Source: Catellatospora paridis (GTDB lineage Bacteria; Actinomycetota; Actinomycetes; Mycobacteriales; Micromonosporaceae). Taken from it: a stretch of 64,000 nt of DNA. Both the position numbers and the translations under genes were made by a program. Positions 54,069-64,000 of this stretch are shown here, one piece after another. Each line of letters opens with the position of its first letter. Within the stretch, counting starts at the first letter, position 1. The notes under the pieces were generated by a model. It had not been told where the DNA came from and made no database searches. It saw only the letters and a program-made list of their open reading frames with translations. Location: the NCBI RefSeq assembly GCF_009720365.1, contig NZ_ML769315.1, positions 527,621 to 591,620 on the forward strand, read 5' to 3'.

Positions 54069-54071
54069 TCA
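54034..54071. repeat. 19-bp perfect tandem duplication over the ylxP stop codon
   Basis: GTCTATGAAAAACGGGTCA occurs twice in a row (54034-54052, 54053-54071). The second copy includes the stop codon of ylxP; the first overlaps the end of the family B hairpin. Confidence 0.9.
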
Positions 54072-54362
54072 GTCGTCGTCGCCGTACCAGCGGCGCTTCA
54101 CGGAGAGGACCTCGACCTCGGGGCGGCCGACCACCAGGCGCTCGCAGTGGTCCAGCACCTCGTTGACGTGGGCCGGGTCGGCGGCGACGACGGCCACCCC
54201 GATCTCGGCGCGCCCGTGCAGGTCCATGGCGCCCACCTCGGCGACGGCCACCTCGTACTTCTTCAGCGCCGCGATGATCGGACGGACGTAGGAGCGCTTC
54301 TCCTTCAGCGACCGGGAGTCACCGGGCAGGAGCAGGTCGAAAACGGATGTTCCGGTATGCAC
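54069..54362 (-). CDS. ylxP: YlxP/DUF503 protein
   Basis: A 97-residue protein of the DUF503 family. The conserved core is LLPGDSRSLKEKRSYVRPII, followed by VAVAEVGAMDLHGRAEIGVAVV and CERLVVGRPEVEVLSVKRRWY. The family is thought to assist ribosome assembly because it always lies by infB and rbfA, but its function is unproved. The GTG at 54362 is the only sensible start. Its stop lies within a 19-bp duplication. Confidence 0.9.
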   Translation of the reverse strand: MHTGTSVFDLLLPGDSRSLKEKRSYVRPIIAALKKYEVAVAEVGAMDLHGRAEIGVAVVAADPAHVNEVLDHCERLVVGRPEVEVLSVKRRWYGDDD

Positions 54363-54383
54363 GAGCGATGACAGTACGCCAGG

Positions 54384-55400
54384 TCACACCTTGCGGGCCA
54401 CCAGAATGTCCCGGGTGATGGCCTGGTCGACGCGGTGCTCGAAGCCCTCGTAGTCGACGGCCTCCAGTCCGTGCTCCTCGAGCAGGTCCAGCGCGTCCTC
54501 GCGTGGGGCGACGTGGGTGTTCCAGGACATGCCCAGCGCGCCGCCGGGACGCAGCAGCGACGACCAGCCCGGCAGCGCCTCCTCCAGCAGCTCCTGCGGG
54601 CCGCGGGCGAGGCCCTTGGCGCTGCGGCTGCCGTGGACCACGCCGTACGGCAGGTCGGCGACGATCATGTCGACCGAGTTGCCCTTCAGCAGCGCCCGGG
54701 ACTGGATCGTGTCCGCCTCGAACACGGACAGGTGCTGGGGGCTCTCCCGGACGTCGCCGATGCGCGCGTCGAAGCGGCGACCGAGGCGCTTGCCCTCGCG
54801 GCGCAGCGGCGTCATCTCGGTGGTGTGCTTGATCCGCTTGTTCTTGAGCCAGGTCTTGAGGAACCCGCTGTACGCCTCGACGTCCTTGCCGTCGAGCTCG
54901 ATGCCGACCGCGTCCCAGCCGTACATCAGCGCCTGGTTGAGCGTGGTGCCCCGGCCGGCGACCGGGTCGAGCACGGTGAAGCGCTTGGTGAGCAGCTGCT
55001 CGGCCCAGGAGGTGGCCAGCACGGTGACGTTGAGCAGCAGCTTGGTGAAGTGCTCATTGGTCTTGCCGGCGTACTTCTGGATGGTGATCAGATCGTCGTC
55101 GTAGCGGTCGAGCGACGGCTCGCCGAGCGGCCGCAGCAGCCCGCCGTCGACCATCTCGAACAGGGCGTACGCCGACGACAGGTTGGCCAGCACCCGCAGC
55201 TCCTCGGTGCCGAGCGTGCCGTCCTCGACCTCGAAGGACAGGTACGGCCGCCCGGCGAACTCCACGATCTCGGCCGGCTCGATCCGCCCGCCCAGCGCCC
55301 GCTCGGAGAAGACGGCCAGCTCGGCCGCCATCAACTCCGGGGCCGACTGCGTGTAGACCCGGTTCGCCGACGGCGCCACCAGAAGCCCGTACCTAGCCAC
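54384..55400 (-). CDS. TRM11/UPF0020-like SAM methyltransferase
   Basis: A 338-residue protein. The N-terminal 115 residues are a THUMP-like or distinct domain. The SAM fold follows: FTVLDPVAGRGTTLNQALM (motif I), then GIELDGKD, and ADLPYGVVHGSR, the [DN]PPY-type catalytic motif of N-methyltransferases. It resembles TRM11/RlmL-type RNA methyltransferases. AAGGAG lies 8 nt before the GTG at 55400; a GTG at 55409 overlaps that Shine-Dalgarno. Its position between infB and ylxP suggests tRNA or rRNA as substrate. Confidence 0.82.
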   Translation of the reverse strand: MARYGLLVAPSANRVYTQSAPELMAAELAVFSERALGGRIEPAEIVEFAGRPYLSFEVEDGTLGTEELRVLANLSSAYALFEMVDGGLLRPLGEPSLDRYDDDLITIQKYAGKTNEHFTKLLLNVTVLATSWAEQLLTKRFTVLDPVAGRGTTLNQALMYGWDAVGIELDGKDVEAYSGFLKTWLKNKRIKHTTEMTPLRREGKRLGRRFDARIGDVRESPQHLSVFEADTIQSRALLKGNSVDMIVADLPYGVVHGSRSAKGLARGPQELLEEALPGWSSLLRPGGALGMSWNTHVAPREDALDLLEEHGLEAVDYEGFEHRVDQAITRDILVARKV

Positions 55401-55502
55401 CTGTGCCACTCCTTCCGCCGCTTTCTCAACGACGATCCAGCAAGAACTGTTGCCCGCATGACCTGCGCCTGAACTGTCGCCCGCTCATCCGCCGGGCACG
55501 GA

Positions 55503-55548
55503 GCGGGGCGGGACTCCGGTGCAGTTTCGCACCGGGGCCCCGCCCCGC
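55503..55548 (-). terminator. Terminator after infB
   Basis: The outer 10-bp stem GCGGGGCGGG / CCCGCCCCGC surrounds an inner stem CCGGTGC / GCACCGG. It lies 10 bp after the infB stop, so the infB operon ends before the methyltransferase gene. Confidence 0.85.
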
Positions 55549-55557
55549 GTCACGGGA

Positions 55558-58500
55558 TCACACCCGCGGCTTCTCGCGCATCTCGAAGGTCTCGATGATG
55601 TCGCCCACCTGCAGGTTGTTGTAGCCACCCAGGGTCAGACCACACTCGAAGCCCTCGCGGACCTCGGTCGCGTCGTCCTTGAACCGCTTGAGCGAGCTGA
55701 TCGAGGCGGACTCCGCCACGACCGCGCCGTCGCGGACGACCCGTGCCTTGCCGTTGCGGCGCAGCAGACCCGACCGGACGATACAGCCGGCGATGAGACC
55801 CACCTTGGACGAACGGAAGACCTCGCGGACCTCCGCCGAACCCAGGGCGACCTCTTCGTACTCCGGCTTGAGCATGCCCTTGAGGGCCGCCTCGATCTCC
55901 TCGATGGCCTGGTAGATGACCGTGTAGTACCGGATCTCCACGCCGTTGCGGTCGGCCAGGTCGCGTGCCTGGTCCATCGGCCGCACGTTGAAGCCGATGA
56001 TGATCGCGGTCGAGTTCGACGAGGCCGACGCCAGGTTGACGTCGTTCTCCGTGATCGCACCGACGCCGCGGTGGATGATCCGAAGCTGGATCTCCTCCGG
56101 GATCGGCAGCGCGACCAGCGCGTCCTCCAGTGCCTCGACGGAACCGGACACGTCGCCCTTGATGATCAGGTCCAGCGAGGTGCGCTCGCCTTCCTTGATC
56201 TTCTCCAGCAGCGTCTCCAGCGTCGCCCGGCCGCGCAGGTTCGCCTGCTCGGCAGCCCGCTTACGGGCCTGCCGCTGCTCGGCGATCTGGCGAACGGTCC
56301 GGTCGTCGTCGGCGGCCAGGAAGGTGTCACCCGCACCCGGCACCGCGGTCAGACCGAGCACCATCACCGGACGGGCGGGACCCGCCTCGGCCAGCGGGGT
56401 GCCGTTCTCGTCGAGCATGGCGCGGACGCGACCGTAGGCGTTGCCCGCCACGATCGAGTCGCCCACGCGCAGCGTGCCCTTCTGCACCAGGACCGTCGCC
56501 ACCGGACCGCGGCCCTTGTCGAGCCGGGCCTCGATGGCCAGACCCTGGGCGTGGCCGTCGATCGGAGCCAGCATCTCCAGCGACGCGTCGGCGGTCAGCA
56601 GGACCGCCTCCAGCAGGCCGTCGATGTTGAGACGGCTCTTCGCGGAGATGTCCACGAACATCGTCTCGCCGCCGTACTCCTCGGCGACCAGGCCGTACTC
56701 GGTCAGCTGCTGACGCACCTTGCCCGGGTTGGCCTCCGGCTTGTCGACCTTGTTCACCGCGACCACGATCGGCACGTCGGCCGCCTTGGCGTGGTTGAGC
56801 GCCTCGATCGTCTGCGGCATGACGCCGTCATCGGCCGCCACGACCAGCACGACGATGTCGGTGGCCTGGGCGCCACGGGCACGCATGGCGGTGAACGCCT
56901 CGTGACCCGGGGTGTCGATGAAGGTGATGGCCCGCTCTTCGCCCTCGTGCTCGACGTGCACCTGGTACGCGCCGATGTGCTGGGTGATGCCGCCGGCCTC
57001 GCCCTCGACCACGTTCGCCGACCGGATCGCGTCCAGCAGCTTGGTCTTACCGTGGTCGACGTGACCCATGACGGTCACCACCGGCGGCCGGCTGACCAGA
57101 CGCTCCTCGTCGACGTCGGCGTCGAGGTCGATGTTGAAGCGGGCCAGCAGCTCGCGGTCCTCGTCCTCGGGGCTGACAATCTGCACATCGAAGCCGAGGT
57201 GCTCGCCGAGCAGCTGCAGCGTCTCGTCCGTGCAGGACTGCGTCGCCGTCACCATCTCGCCCAGGTTGAACATCTCCTGGACGAGCGAGCCCGGGTTGGC
57301 GTTGATGCGGTCGGCGAAGTCCGACAGCGAGGCGCCGCGCGGCAGCCGGATCTCCTGACCCTGACCACGCGGTGCGCCCGAGCTCATCGTGGGCGCGGAC
57401 AGGTTGTCGAACTCTTGACGCCGCTGCTTCTTGGACTTGCGGCCGCGCGACTTGCCGCCGCCACGACCGAACGCACCGGCAGCGCCGCCACCACGGCCAC
57501 GACCACCGGCACCGCCACCCGGACGGCCTGCGCCACCCGCCGGCGGGCCACCGGTGCCACCACCGGGACCACCGCGGTAACCGCCGCCGCCACCGGGCGC
57601 ACCGCCACCGGGACGGAAGCCCGTGCCGGCGCCAGCGCCGCCACCGGGACCGCCTCGGAAGCCGCCGCCACCGGCGCCGCCGCCAGGGCCGCCGCGGAAA
57701 CCGCCGCCGCCACCGGGACCACCGGGACGGCCTGCGCCGCCACCGGGACCACCGGGACGACCTGCGCCGCCACCCGGACGGGCGGGACGCTGGCTGGGCA
57801 TCGACGCCGGGTTCGGCCGCGGCGGCATGGAAGCCGGGCTGGGCCGAGGCGGCATGGAAGCCGGGTTGGGTCGGGGCATGCCCGCCGGGGACGGACGCGA
57901 CGGGGCGCCGCCCTGCGAGATGCCGAACGGGTTGTTGCCGCCGCTGCGCGGCGGGCGAGCGCCGCCGGGTGCGGCGGGACGGCCCTCACGGGCGCCGCCC
58001 TCCGGACGCGGACCGGCCGGACGGCCGTCGCGGCCGCCGCCCTCGGGACGCGGACCGCCGGGACGTGCGTCACGACGCTCGCCACCGGGCGCGCCGGGAC
58101 GGCCGCTCGGAGCGGCTGCCGGACGGGCCGCGCTGGAACCGGGCCGGGGCGGCATGAAGCTGGGCTTCGGGCCGTCACCGCGGGGCTGGTCCTCACGCTG
58201 CTTGGCAGCCTGCTGAGCCGCCCGGACGGAGGCCTCCTGCTCGGCCTTGAGCGCCGAGGCGCGGGCCTCGGCTGCGGCGACCTCGATGTCATGGGCGCTG
58301 GCCGGCTTCGTCACCGGGGTGGGCGGAACCATGGAGGTCGGTGCCTTCGGCTTCATGGGCGCTGCCGCCGAGGGCTTCTTGGGGGGTGCCGGCCGTGCCG
58401 TCACCCGGGGTTCGTTCGCGGTCGCCGCCGTGGTCGCTGCCGCCGCGGGCGCCGACGGCGCACTCGGGGCGCTGGGCGCTCCCGAGCCGGCCGCGAAGGC

Positions 58501-58647
58501 GTCCTTCAGCCGACGGGCGACGGGAGCCTCTACGGTGCTCGACGCGGACTTGACGAACTCGCCCATCTCTTTGAGTTTGGCGAGAACGTTCTTGCTCTCG
58601 ACGCCGAGCTCCTTAGCAAGCTCGTGTACGCGGGCCTTGCCTGCCAC
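55558..58647 (-). CDS. infB: Translation initiation factor IF-2
   Basis: A 1,029-residue GTPase that places initiator tRNA on the 30S subunit. The N-terminal IF2_N segment starts [19 protein letters not shown] very long Gly/Pro/Arg-rich linker (about residues 70-430) carries repeated GGPGGG and RPGGAG units. The G-domain begins [13 protein letters not shown] at about residue 525, with DTPGHEAF and NKVDKPEA. The GTG at 58647 has GAGGAG five nt upstream. The linker length is at the high end even for actinobacteria. Confidence 0.96.
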   Translation of the reverse strand: MAGKARVHELAKELGVESKNVLAKLKEMGEFVKSASSTVEAPVARRLKDAFAAGSGAPSAPSAPSAPAAAATTAATANEPRVTARPAPPKKPSAAAPMKPKAPTSMVPPTPVTKPASAHDIEVAAAEARASALKAEQEASVRAAQQAAKQREDQPRGDGPKPSFMPPRPGSSAARPAAAPSGRPGAPGGERRDARPGGPRPEGGGRDGRPAGPRPEGGAREGRPAAPGGARPPRSGGNNPFGISQGGAPSRPSPAGMPRPNPASMPPRPSPASMPPRPNPASMPSQRPARPGGGAGRPGGPGGGAGRPGGPGGGGGFRGGPGGGAGGGGFRGGPGGGAGAGTGFRPGGGAPGGGGGYRGGPGGGTGGPPAGGAGRPGGGAGGRGRGGGAAGAFGRGGGKSRGRKSKKQRRQEFDNLSAPTMSSGAPRGQGQEIRLPRGASLSDFADRINANPGSLVQEMFNLGEMVTATQSCTDETLQLLGEHLGFDVQIVSPEDEDRELLARFNIDLDADVDEERLVSRPPVVTVMGHVDHGKTKLLDAIRSANVVEGEAGGITQHIGAYQVHVEHEGEERAITFIDTPGHEAFTAMRARGAQATDIVVLVVAADDGVMPQTIEALNHAKAADVPIVVAVNKVDKPEANPGKVRQQLTEYGLVAEEYGGETMFVDISAKSRLNIDGLLEAVLLTADASLEMLAPIDGHAQGLAIEARLDKGRGPVATVLVQKGTLRVGDSIVAGNAYGRVRAMLDENGTPLAEAGPARPVMVLGLTAVPGAGDTFLAADDDRTVRQIAEQRQARKRAAEQANLRGRATLETLLEKIKEGERTSLDLIIKGDVSGSVEALEDALVALPIPEEIQLRIIHRGVGAITENDVNLASASSNSTAIIIGFNVRPMDQARDLADRNGVEIRYYTVIYQAIEEIEAALKGMLKPEYEEVALGSAEVREVFRSSKVGLIAGCIVRSGLLRRNGKARVVRDGAVVAESASISSLKRFKDDATEVREGFECGLTLGGYNNLQVGDIIETFEMREKPRV

Positions 58648-58868
58648 TGCACTCCTCACTCCGAGGTCGCACGGGCAGTGACCCGCTACGACCTCACTTG
58701 TGCACTTGAAGCCTGATCATTTTTGCGACTTCATCGTGTGCCCATGCCGGTAGTCCTACCTTGCTTGATCCTCAGACGGGGCTGATGAGGCCGCCGCCTA
58801 CGGTGGGTCCGCCACCCCGTGACTGGTCTGACGGTGATCCTTCGGATCGGTTCGTGACCCTCGGGCCG

Positions 58869-59189
58869 TCACGGTCCGTGGATCGCCTCGGCCAGCTCGC
58901 CGGTGTCGATGACCCCGGTGATCCGCAGCGCGCGCCCGAAGGCACGACGCCGCAGCGCCAGCTCGAGACAGGCCGCTGTCGGGTGCACGTGGGCACCCCG
59001 GCCGGTCAATCTGCGTCGCGGGTCGGGTCGGAGACTGAACTGGTCAGCTCCCGACGCCACCGCCACGACGCGGAGCAGTTCGGTAGCGCACGCCCGCTGC
59101 CTGCATCCGACGCACGTGCGCACCGGAGGCGGCACAGGCGTGACTGATGAGGCCGCCACAAGCGGTGCGGGCCGCGAGCGTCGTACCAC
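58869..59189 (-). CDS. rnpM: YlxR/RnpM RNA-binding protein (DUF448)
   Basis: A 106-residue protein of the YlxR family. The signature PVRTCVGCRQRACATELLRVV is followed by GRGAHVHPTAACLELALRRRAFGRAL. In Bacillus, YlxR (RnpM) binds RNase P RNA and modulates it. It lies between nusA and infB as in most bacteria. The GTG at 59189 has TAGACT 6 nt upstream. It is followed by 220 bp before infB. Confidence 0.92.
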   Translation of the reverse strand: MVRRSRPAPLVAASSVTPVPPPVRTCVGCRQRACATELLRVVAVASGADQFSLRPDPRRRLTGRGAHVHPTAACLELALRRRAFGRALRITGVIDTGELAEAIHGP

Positions 59190-59195
59190 CTGATG

Positions 59196-59201
59196 AGTCT
59201 A
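59196..59201 (-). promoter_or_regulatory. -10 element of ylxR (leaderless type)
   Basis: TAGACT ends 6 nt before the GTG at 59189. It lies in the 15-bp gap after nusA, so ylxR may have its own transcript. Confidence 0.45.
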
Positions 59202-59204
59202 CCC

Positions 59205-60260
59205 CTACGCGGAGACGGGGGTGCCGCCCGGCTCCGTCTCGTGATCAGCCGCGGAGCGCGGTCCACGCGGTTGCGCGGCCCCAGAGTCGGCCGCGTCGGA
59301 GCGGATGTCGATCCGCCAACCGGTCAGACGGGCAGCCAACCTGGCATTCTGCCCTTCCCGACCGATGGCCAGGGAGAGCTGGTAGTCAGGGACGGTGACG
59401 CGCGCCGCACGCGTTGCGAGATCCACCACTTCGACCTTCAGCGCCTTCGCCGGGGAGAGCGCGTTGCCCACGAACTCCGCCGGGTCGTCCGACCAGTCGA
59501 TGATGTCGATCTTCTCGCCGTGCAGTTCACTCATGACCGCGCGCACCCGCTGGCCCATCGGGCCGATGCAGGCGCCCTTCGGGTTGACTCCCTGCACGTT
59601 GGACCGCACCGCGATCTTGGTGCGGTGGCCGGCCTCGCGCGCGATCGCGGCGATCTCGACGGTGCCGTCGGCGATCTCCGGGACCTCCAGCGCGAACAGC
59701 TTCTTCACCAGCGCCGGGTGCGAGCGGGACAGGGTCACCTGCGGCCCGCGGAAGCTCTTGGCGACGTGCACCACCACGCAGCGGATGCGCTGACCGTGCG
59801 GGTACGTCTCGCCGGGGACCTGCTCCGACTGCGGCAGCACGGCCTCGACCTTGCCCAGGTCGACCGAGACGATGCCCTTCTCGGTACGGCTCTCGTGCGC
59901 CTGGATCACGCCGGTGACCAGGTCACCGTCGCGGTTGACGTACTCGCCGAAGTGCACCTCGTCGGTCGCCTCGCGCAGGCGCTGCAGGATGACCTGCTTG
60001 GCCGTCATCGCCGCGATCCGGCCGAAGTCGTGCGGGGTGTCGTCCCACTCCCGCAGCAGCTCGTTCTCGCCGCCGTACTCCTGCGCGTACACCACGGCCG
60101 CGCCGGACTGGCGGTTGATCTCCACGCGCGCGTGCGACTGCGCGCCCTCGGTGTGCCGGTATGCGGTGAGCAGCGCAGACTCGATTGCCTGCAGGATGGT
60201 CTCCTCGGAGATCTCCTTATCACGTGCCAGCGCACGGAGCGCCGCAAGATCGATGTTCAC
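59205..60260 (-). CDS. nusA: Transcription termination/antitermination factor NusA
   Basis: A 351-residue factor that binds RNA polymerase and regulates pausing and termination. The N-terminal domain opens [17 protein letters not shown]. The S1 domain spans about residues 105-180, followed by two KH domains ([20 protein letters not shown] and [20 protein letters not shown]). There is no long acidic C-terminal repeat, as usual in actinobacteria. It starts with GTG at 60260 overlapping the rimP stop (GTGA). Confidence 0.96.
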   Translation of the reverse strand: MNIDLAALRALARDKEISEETILQAIESALLTAYRHTEGAQSHARVEINRQSGAAVVYAQEYGGENELLREWDDTPHDFGRIAAMTAKQVILQRLREATDEVHFGEYVNRDGDLVTGVIQAHESRTEKGIVSVDLGKVEAVLPQSEQVPGETYPHGQRIRCVVVHVAKSFRGPQVTLSRSHPALVKKLFALEVPEIADGTVEIAAIAREAGHRTKIAVRSNVQGVNPKGACIGPMGQRVRAVMSELHGEKIDIIDWSDDPAEFVGNALSPAKALKVEVVDLATRAARVTVPDYQLSLAIGREGQNARLAARLTGWRIDIRSDAADSGAAQPRGPRSAADHETEPGGTPVSA

Positions 60261-60925
60261 CGCTCTTCTCCTTCATCGTCCCGCTCGTCGTCCAGTTCGT
60301 CGTCACCGAGCTCCTCGTCGTCGGACGAGTCGTCGTCGAACTCCGCGAGCTCCTCATCGGAGATCTCATTCATGCGCTTGAACTCGACCTGGACGTGTCC
60401 GGGGCCCAGCGCGTCGTAGCCGAGCGCGTGCTCCTTGCCGTCCACGTCGAGGGTGATCCCGTCGGCGTCGGCGGCGAGCACGCGGCCGGTCAGCGTCTTG
60501 TCCCCCGCCTTGACCTTCACCAGCCGGCCCGCGTTGCGGGCCCAGTGGCGCGGCAGGGTCAGCGGCCGGTCCACCCCGGGCGAGGAGACCTCCAACTGGT
60601 ACTCGCCCATGATCAGATCTGTGCCGGACTCCTCGGCCTCGTCCAGCGCTCGCGACACGGCGCGGGAGACGTCGGCGATGGCGTCCAGGCCCACGCCGCC
60701 GTCGCCGTCGATCATCACCCGGACCAGGTGCCGGCGGCCGACCTGCTTGACCGACAGCTCCTCAAGGTCGTAGCCGGTGCCGGCCACCACGGGATCGATC
60801 ACGGCCTGCAACCGGGCGCGGCGCGCCGCCAGTTCGGCTGGAGAGGTCCTGGCTGGAGCCGGTGCCGCCGCCCGGGCGGGCGTACGGCCCGCCTGACGTC
60901 CTGTGGCACGGCCACGCTGAGCCAT
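60257..60925 (-). CDS. rimP: Ribosome maturation factor RimP
   Basis: A 222-residue 30S assembly factor. Residues 30-110 are the N-terminal domain ([20 protein letters not shown], then [20 protein letters not shown]). The sequence [14 protein letters not shown] is the diagnostic RimP motif. The last 30 residues are strongly acidic ([17 protein letters not shown]). AGAGGGG lies about 8 nt before the ATG at 60925. First in the rimP-nusA-ylxR-infB cluster. Confidence 0.95.
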   Translation of the reverse strand: MAQRGRATGRQAGRTPARAAAPAPARTSPAELAARRARLQAVIDPVVAGTGYDLEELSVKQVGRRHLVRVMIDGDGGVGLDAIADVSRAVSRALDEAEESGTDLIMGEYQLEVSSPGVDRPLTLPRHWARNAGRLVKVKAGDKTLTGRVLAADADGITLDVDGKEHALGYDALGPGHVQVEFKRMNEISDEELAEFDDDSSDDEELGDDELDDERDDEGEER

Positions 60926-61077
60926 CTGGGGCACCCCTCTCGGTGATTCATCGACTGCGCAGAGCGTAACCCGCGAGCACGCGGCAGCTACCAGCGGCGC
61001 GCTGCGGTCGCGGCGCGCGGCGTTCGACACGTGATCAAGGAGTGGCAGCCGCGGCCGCCATAAGGGAGACTGGCGCG

Positions 61078-61596
61078 GTGCGTACGCGGGGAAATGATCA
61101 TAGCTGGTCGGGGGGCTCCCGGCCGAATCGACGGCAGCTGCTGCGGGCCGGTGCGATGACGGCGACGGCCGCCGCGACCGTGACCGCCCTGGCCGGTTGC
61201 GACCTGCTCGACCCCACCCCGGATGCACCACCGCCGCCGGACGCGCTGATGGGCCTGCTGGCCGGCACCCACGCACTGGTCTCCGCGTACGACGCCGCAC
61301 TGGCTGCCGACACCACGCTCACCACGCTGCTGACCCCGTTGCGCGAGACGCACCGCGCGCACGCCGCCGCCCTGGACGCGATCATGAGCCCCCGGCCCTC
61401 ACCGAGCGCCTTCACCGCCGCCACCGCCGCCCCGGTCACCGGCGACCGCAAGGCGATCCTCAAGAGCCTGCGCACCGCCGAGGTGTCCGCCGCCAAGCAG
61501 GCAGTCGAGGCCTGCGTGGCCACCACCGCGGTCCGCGCGGTGCTCGTGGGCGAGATCGCCGCCGCCCGCGCCACCCACGTGGAGGTGCTGGCATGA
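61078..61596 (+). CDS. Tat-exported lipoprotein, possible ferritin-like partner
   Basis: A 172-residue protein. The N-terminus has NRRQLLRAG, a twin-arginine motif, a hydrophobic stretch and the lipobox LAGC, so it is a Tat lipoprotein. The rest is all-helical and Ala/Thr-rich. It pairs with the DUF4439 gene by a 4-nt overlap. The same pair lies by rimP in mycobacteria (Rv2843-Rv2844). AAGGGAG lies nine nt before the GTG at 61078. Function unknown; iron or stress roles are possible from the partner fold. Confidence 0.7.
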   Translation: MRTRGNDHSWSGGSRPNRRQLLRAGAMTATAAATVTALAGCDLLDPTPDAPPPPDALMGLLAGTHALVSAYDAALAADTTLTTLLTPLRETHRAHAAALDAIMSPRPSPSAFTAATAAPVTGDRKAILKSLRTAEVSAAKQAVEACVATTAVRAVLVGEIAAARATHVEVLA

Positions 61597-62030
61597 GCGA
61601 GCGGTTGGTGGAGCGCCTGCAGGCCGCGCTGAGCGCGGAGCACAGTGCGATCTTCGCGTACGCCCGGTTCGGGGTGCTGCTGGACAAGACCGGGCAGAAG
61701 GAGGCGCGGACCGGCGAGGAGACGCACCGGACCCGGCGCGACGCGCTACTGGTGCAGCTCGCCGACCTGAAGGCGACCGCGCCCGTCGCACAGGCGGGTT
61801 ACGCGCTGCCGTTCCCGGTGGCCACTCCGGCCGACGCGCTGAAGCTCGCGGCCTATGTCGAGGACGGCGTGGCGGCGACCTGGCGGGCCGCGCTGGCCGA
61901 CGCCGAGGGCGAGGTGCGGCGCCAGATCCTGCTGGCCTACACCGACGCCGCGGTACGCGGCACGCGCTGGCGCAAGCTCGCCGCCGTCATCCCCGCCACC
62001 GTGCAGTATCCGGGCCGCAAGACCCAGTAG
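61593..62030 (+). CDS. DUF4439 ferritin-like protein
   Basis: A 145-residue protein with a predicted four-helix ferritin-like fold. The start LVERLQAALSAEHSAIFAYARFG contains the E-x-x-x-F-x-Y pattern. TGEETHRTRRDAL and YVEDGVAATWRAALADAEGE also fit DUF4439. Carboxylate and His residues are present but a full di-iron set is not certain. It overlaps the upstream lipoprotein gene (ATGA). Confidence 0.78.
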   Translation: MSERLVERLQAALSAEHSAIFAYARFGVLLDKTGQKEARTGEETHRTRRDALLVQLADLKATAPVAQAGYALPFPVATPADALKLAAYVEDGVAATWRAALADAEGEVRRQILLAYTDAAVRGTRWRKLAAVIPATVQYPGRKTQ

Positions 62031-62062
62031 CAGGCGATGCCCGCCAGTTCACGGCACAGGTC

Positions 62063-62091
62063 TTGCTAACCGCATACCGGGTATGCATACT
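62063..62091 (+). promoter_or_regulatory. PadR operator overlapping the padR promoter
   Basis: TTGCTA (62063-62068), 17 nt, CATACT (62086-62091) is a good promoter. GCATACCGGGTATGC at 62072-62086 is a perfect 7-bp palindrome around one base. A second palindrome GTATGCATAC (62081-62090) overlaps the -10. Both sites fit an autorepressor. Confidence 0.65.
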
Positions 62092-62099
62092 CAGTAGCC

Positions 62100-62659
62100 A
62101 TGTCCATCCGGCATGGTTTGCTCGCCCTGCTCGAACGCGGTCCCCGCTACGGCTACCAGCTCCGGGCCGAGTTCGAGGACTCGACCGGCTCCACCTGGCC
62201 GCTCAACATCGGCCAGGTCTACACCACCCTCAACCGCCTCGACCGCGACGGCCTCGTACGTGCGCTGCCGGAGAACGACGGGGGGCAGCGCCCCTACGAG
62301 ATCACCGGGGAGGGGCGCGCCGAACTCGCGCTCTGGTTCGCCACCCCGATCGCCCGCGCGGACCGGCCCCGCGACGAGCTGGCCATCAAGCTCGCGCTCG
62401 CCATCACCACGCCCGGTATCGACGTGCAGGCCGTGGTGCAGACCCAGCGCAGCGCGACGATGCGCGCGCTGCAGGAGTACACCCGGCTCAAGCGCACCGA
62501 CGCCGAACTGCCCTGGCGGCTCGTGCTCGAGGCGATGATCTTCCAGTCCGAGGCCGAGCTGCGCTGGCTCGACCACTGCGAGACGGCCCTGGTGCGCTAC
62601 GAGAGACCTGCCGCCGCCCCGCTGCCCGCGCACGACGACACCCCTCGGGAGGCCCGGCG

Positions 62660-62663
<4 letters not shown>
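62100..62663 (+). CDS. PadR-family transcriptional regulator
   Basis: A 187-residue regulator with an N-terminal winged helix (LLALLERGPRYGYQLRAEFE, then GQVYTTLNRLDRDGLV) and the C-terminal Vir_act_alpha_C dimer helices. PadR proteins repress nearby transporter genes and release on drug or lipid binding. The ATG is 8 nt from CATACT with no Shine-Dalgarno. A palindromic operator covers the promoter. The ABC ATPase gene overlaps its end by 4 nt. Confidence 0.9.
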
Positions 62664-63375
<712 letters not shown>

Positions 63376-63379
<4 letters not shown>

Positions 63380-64000
63380 GGTGGCTGCGGGCCTGGGCTC
63401 CCGCGCTGCGCATGGCGCGCCGGGAGGCGCTGCGCTCCCGTGGCCGCTCCGCCCTGGTCATCGCCATGATCGGATTGCCGGTGGCGATGATGTCGTTCGT
63501 CGCGGCCACCTACGACATGCACCGGCTCACGCCCGACGAGGAGCTGACCCGCCAGATCGGGCAGCACGACGCGCAGGTCGAGTGGGTCGCCGACGGGCCG
63601 GTCACGCAGCCCCCCTTGGGCAACGGCTACTCCACCACGGGTGGGATGCGCAGCACACCGCCGACTGCGGTCGAGCTGCTGGCGGTGCTGCCCGCCGGCT
63701 CGACGGTCAGCCAGGTCGCCGAGGGCGGCGTCGACGTGTTCACCCCGGACGGCATCGGCGGCGTGAGCGCCCGCGGGGTCGACCTCGCCGACCGGCGGCT
63801 GGGCGGCTTCGTGGAGCTGCTGTCGGGCGTCGCGCCCGCCCGCGCCGACGAGGTCGCCCTCAACGAGGGTTTGGCCGACCGGCTGGGAGTGGGCGTCGGC
63901 GGGCAGATCCGCACGGCGAACCCCGAGTACACGTACACCGTCACCGCGATCGTGGAGTTCCCGTCCTCGCTGCGGGAGACCGTCGTCTTCCGGCCGGGTG
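63376..64000 (+). CDS. MacB/FtsX-type ABC permease (partial, 3' end outside the window)
   Basis: The first 208 codons of a large ABC3 permease. After a short Arg-rich start (RMARREALRSRGR) comes one membrane helix (ALVIAMIGLPVAMMSFVAAT) followed by a big extracytoplasmic domain. This is the layout of FtsX/MacB-type permeases used for efflux or envelope stress. ATG at 63376 overlaps the ATPase stop. Confidence 0.85.

Noticed and set aside
57384-58292. Separate proline/arginine-rich gene on the minus strand inside infB
   Set aside because: It is another frame of the repetitive IF-2 linker and has no Shine-Dalgarno or leaderless start signal.
55519-58716. A 1,065-codon plus-strand open frame antisense to infB
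   Set aside because: Low-complexity shadow of the Gly/Pro-rich IF-2 linker; no start signal or domain.

Overview
This window is high-GC actinobacterial chromosome. Gene content, gene order and codon use point to the family Micromonosporaceae; the genus cannot be fixed from the sequence alone. It is not phage, plasmid or a dense island. It is a core housekeeping block (miaB, recA-recX, clgR, pgsA, rimO, ftsK, rnj, dapA, thyX, dapB, pnp, rpsO, ribF, truB, rbfA, infB, nusA, rimP) with small accessory genes between the conserved clusters. No rRNA, tRNA, CRISPR array, integrase or transposase gene was seen.

Layout. 1-4.3 kb: 5' part of miaB (minus), then the amino-acid ABC transporter gluABCD (plus). 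4.4-9 kb (minus): RNase Y, recX, recA with two damage-type promoters, and a DUF3046 gene. 9-15.5 kb: accessory genes (MFS transporter, acetyltransferase, zinc-ribbon protein, MocR-type regulator divergent from a flavin-barrel/GNAT fusion, LeuE-type exporter). 15.7-23.4 kb (plus): a giant Lhr helicase, a membrane acyltransferase, a SAM hydroxide adenosyltransferase (fluorinase superfamily) and an SCO6745-like protein. 23.5-34.3 kb (mostly minus): clgR, cinA-type amidase, arylamine N-acetyltransferase, pgsA, rimO, ftsK, rnj, dapA, thyX. 34.5-40.7 kb: accessory genes, including a ribbon-helix-helix gene plus DUF4097 gene behind an array of TGACGTCA sites, a YcaQ-type crosslink glycosylase, two GNAT enzymes and a GT87-like mannosyltransferase. 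40.9-50.7 kb (minus): dapB, an M16 peptidase, pnp, rpsO, ribF, truB, a MATE transporter and a PH-like membrane protein. 50.8-52.1 kb: small uncharacterised genes and a heptanucleotide repeat. 52.2-60.9 kb (minus): the translation cluster rimP-nusA-ylxR-infB, then a methyltransferase, then ylxP, rbfA and nrnA. 61-64 kb (plus): a Tat lipoprotein with a DUF4439 ferritin-like protein, and a PadR-controlled ABC exporter cut by the window end.

The genes join into a few themes: RNA turnover (RNase Y, RNase J, PNPase, nano-RNase), ribosome assembly and translation (rimP, rbfA, rimO, truB, infB, nusA, rpsO), lysine/diaminopimelate synthesis (dapA, dapB) and DNA repair (recA, recX, lhr, ycaQ-like).

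The most unusual content is non-coding. At least four families of short, structured repeats sit only between genes. Three are long hairpins, mostly at gene 3' ends, and one has a fixed orientation with a conserved asymmetric core. The fourth sits between divergent promoters. Many genes have a TAnnnT -10 hexamer 6-8 nt before the start codon and no Shine-Dalgarno sequence, which points to widespread leaderless transcription. I used this signal to choose many starts. The RNase Y gene has a nine-codon upstream ORF with a perfect AGGAGG that overlaps its start codon.
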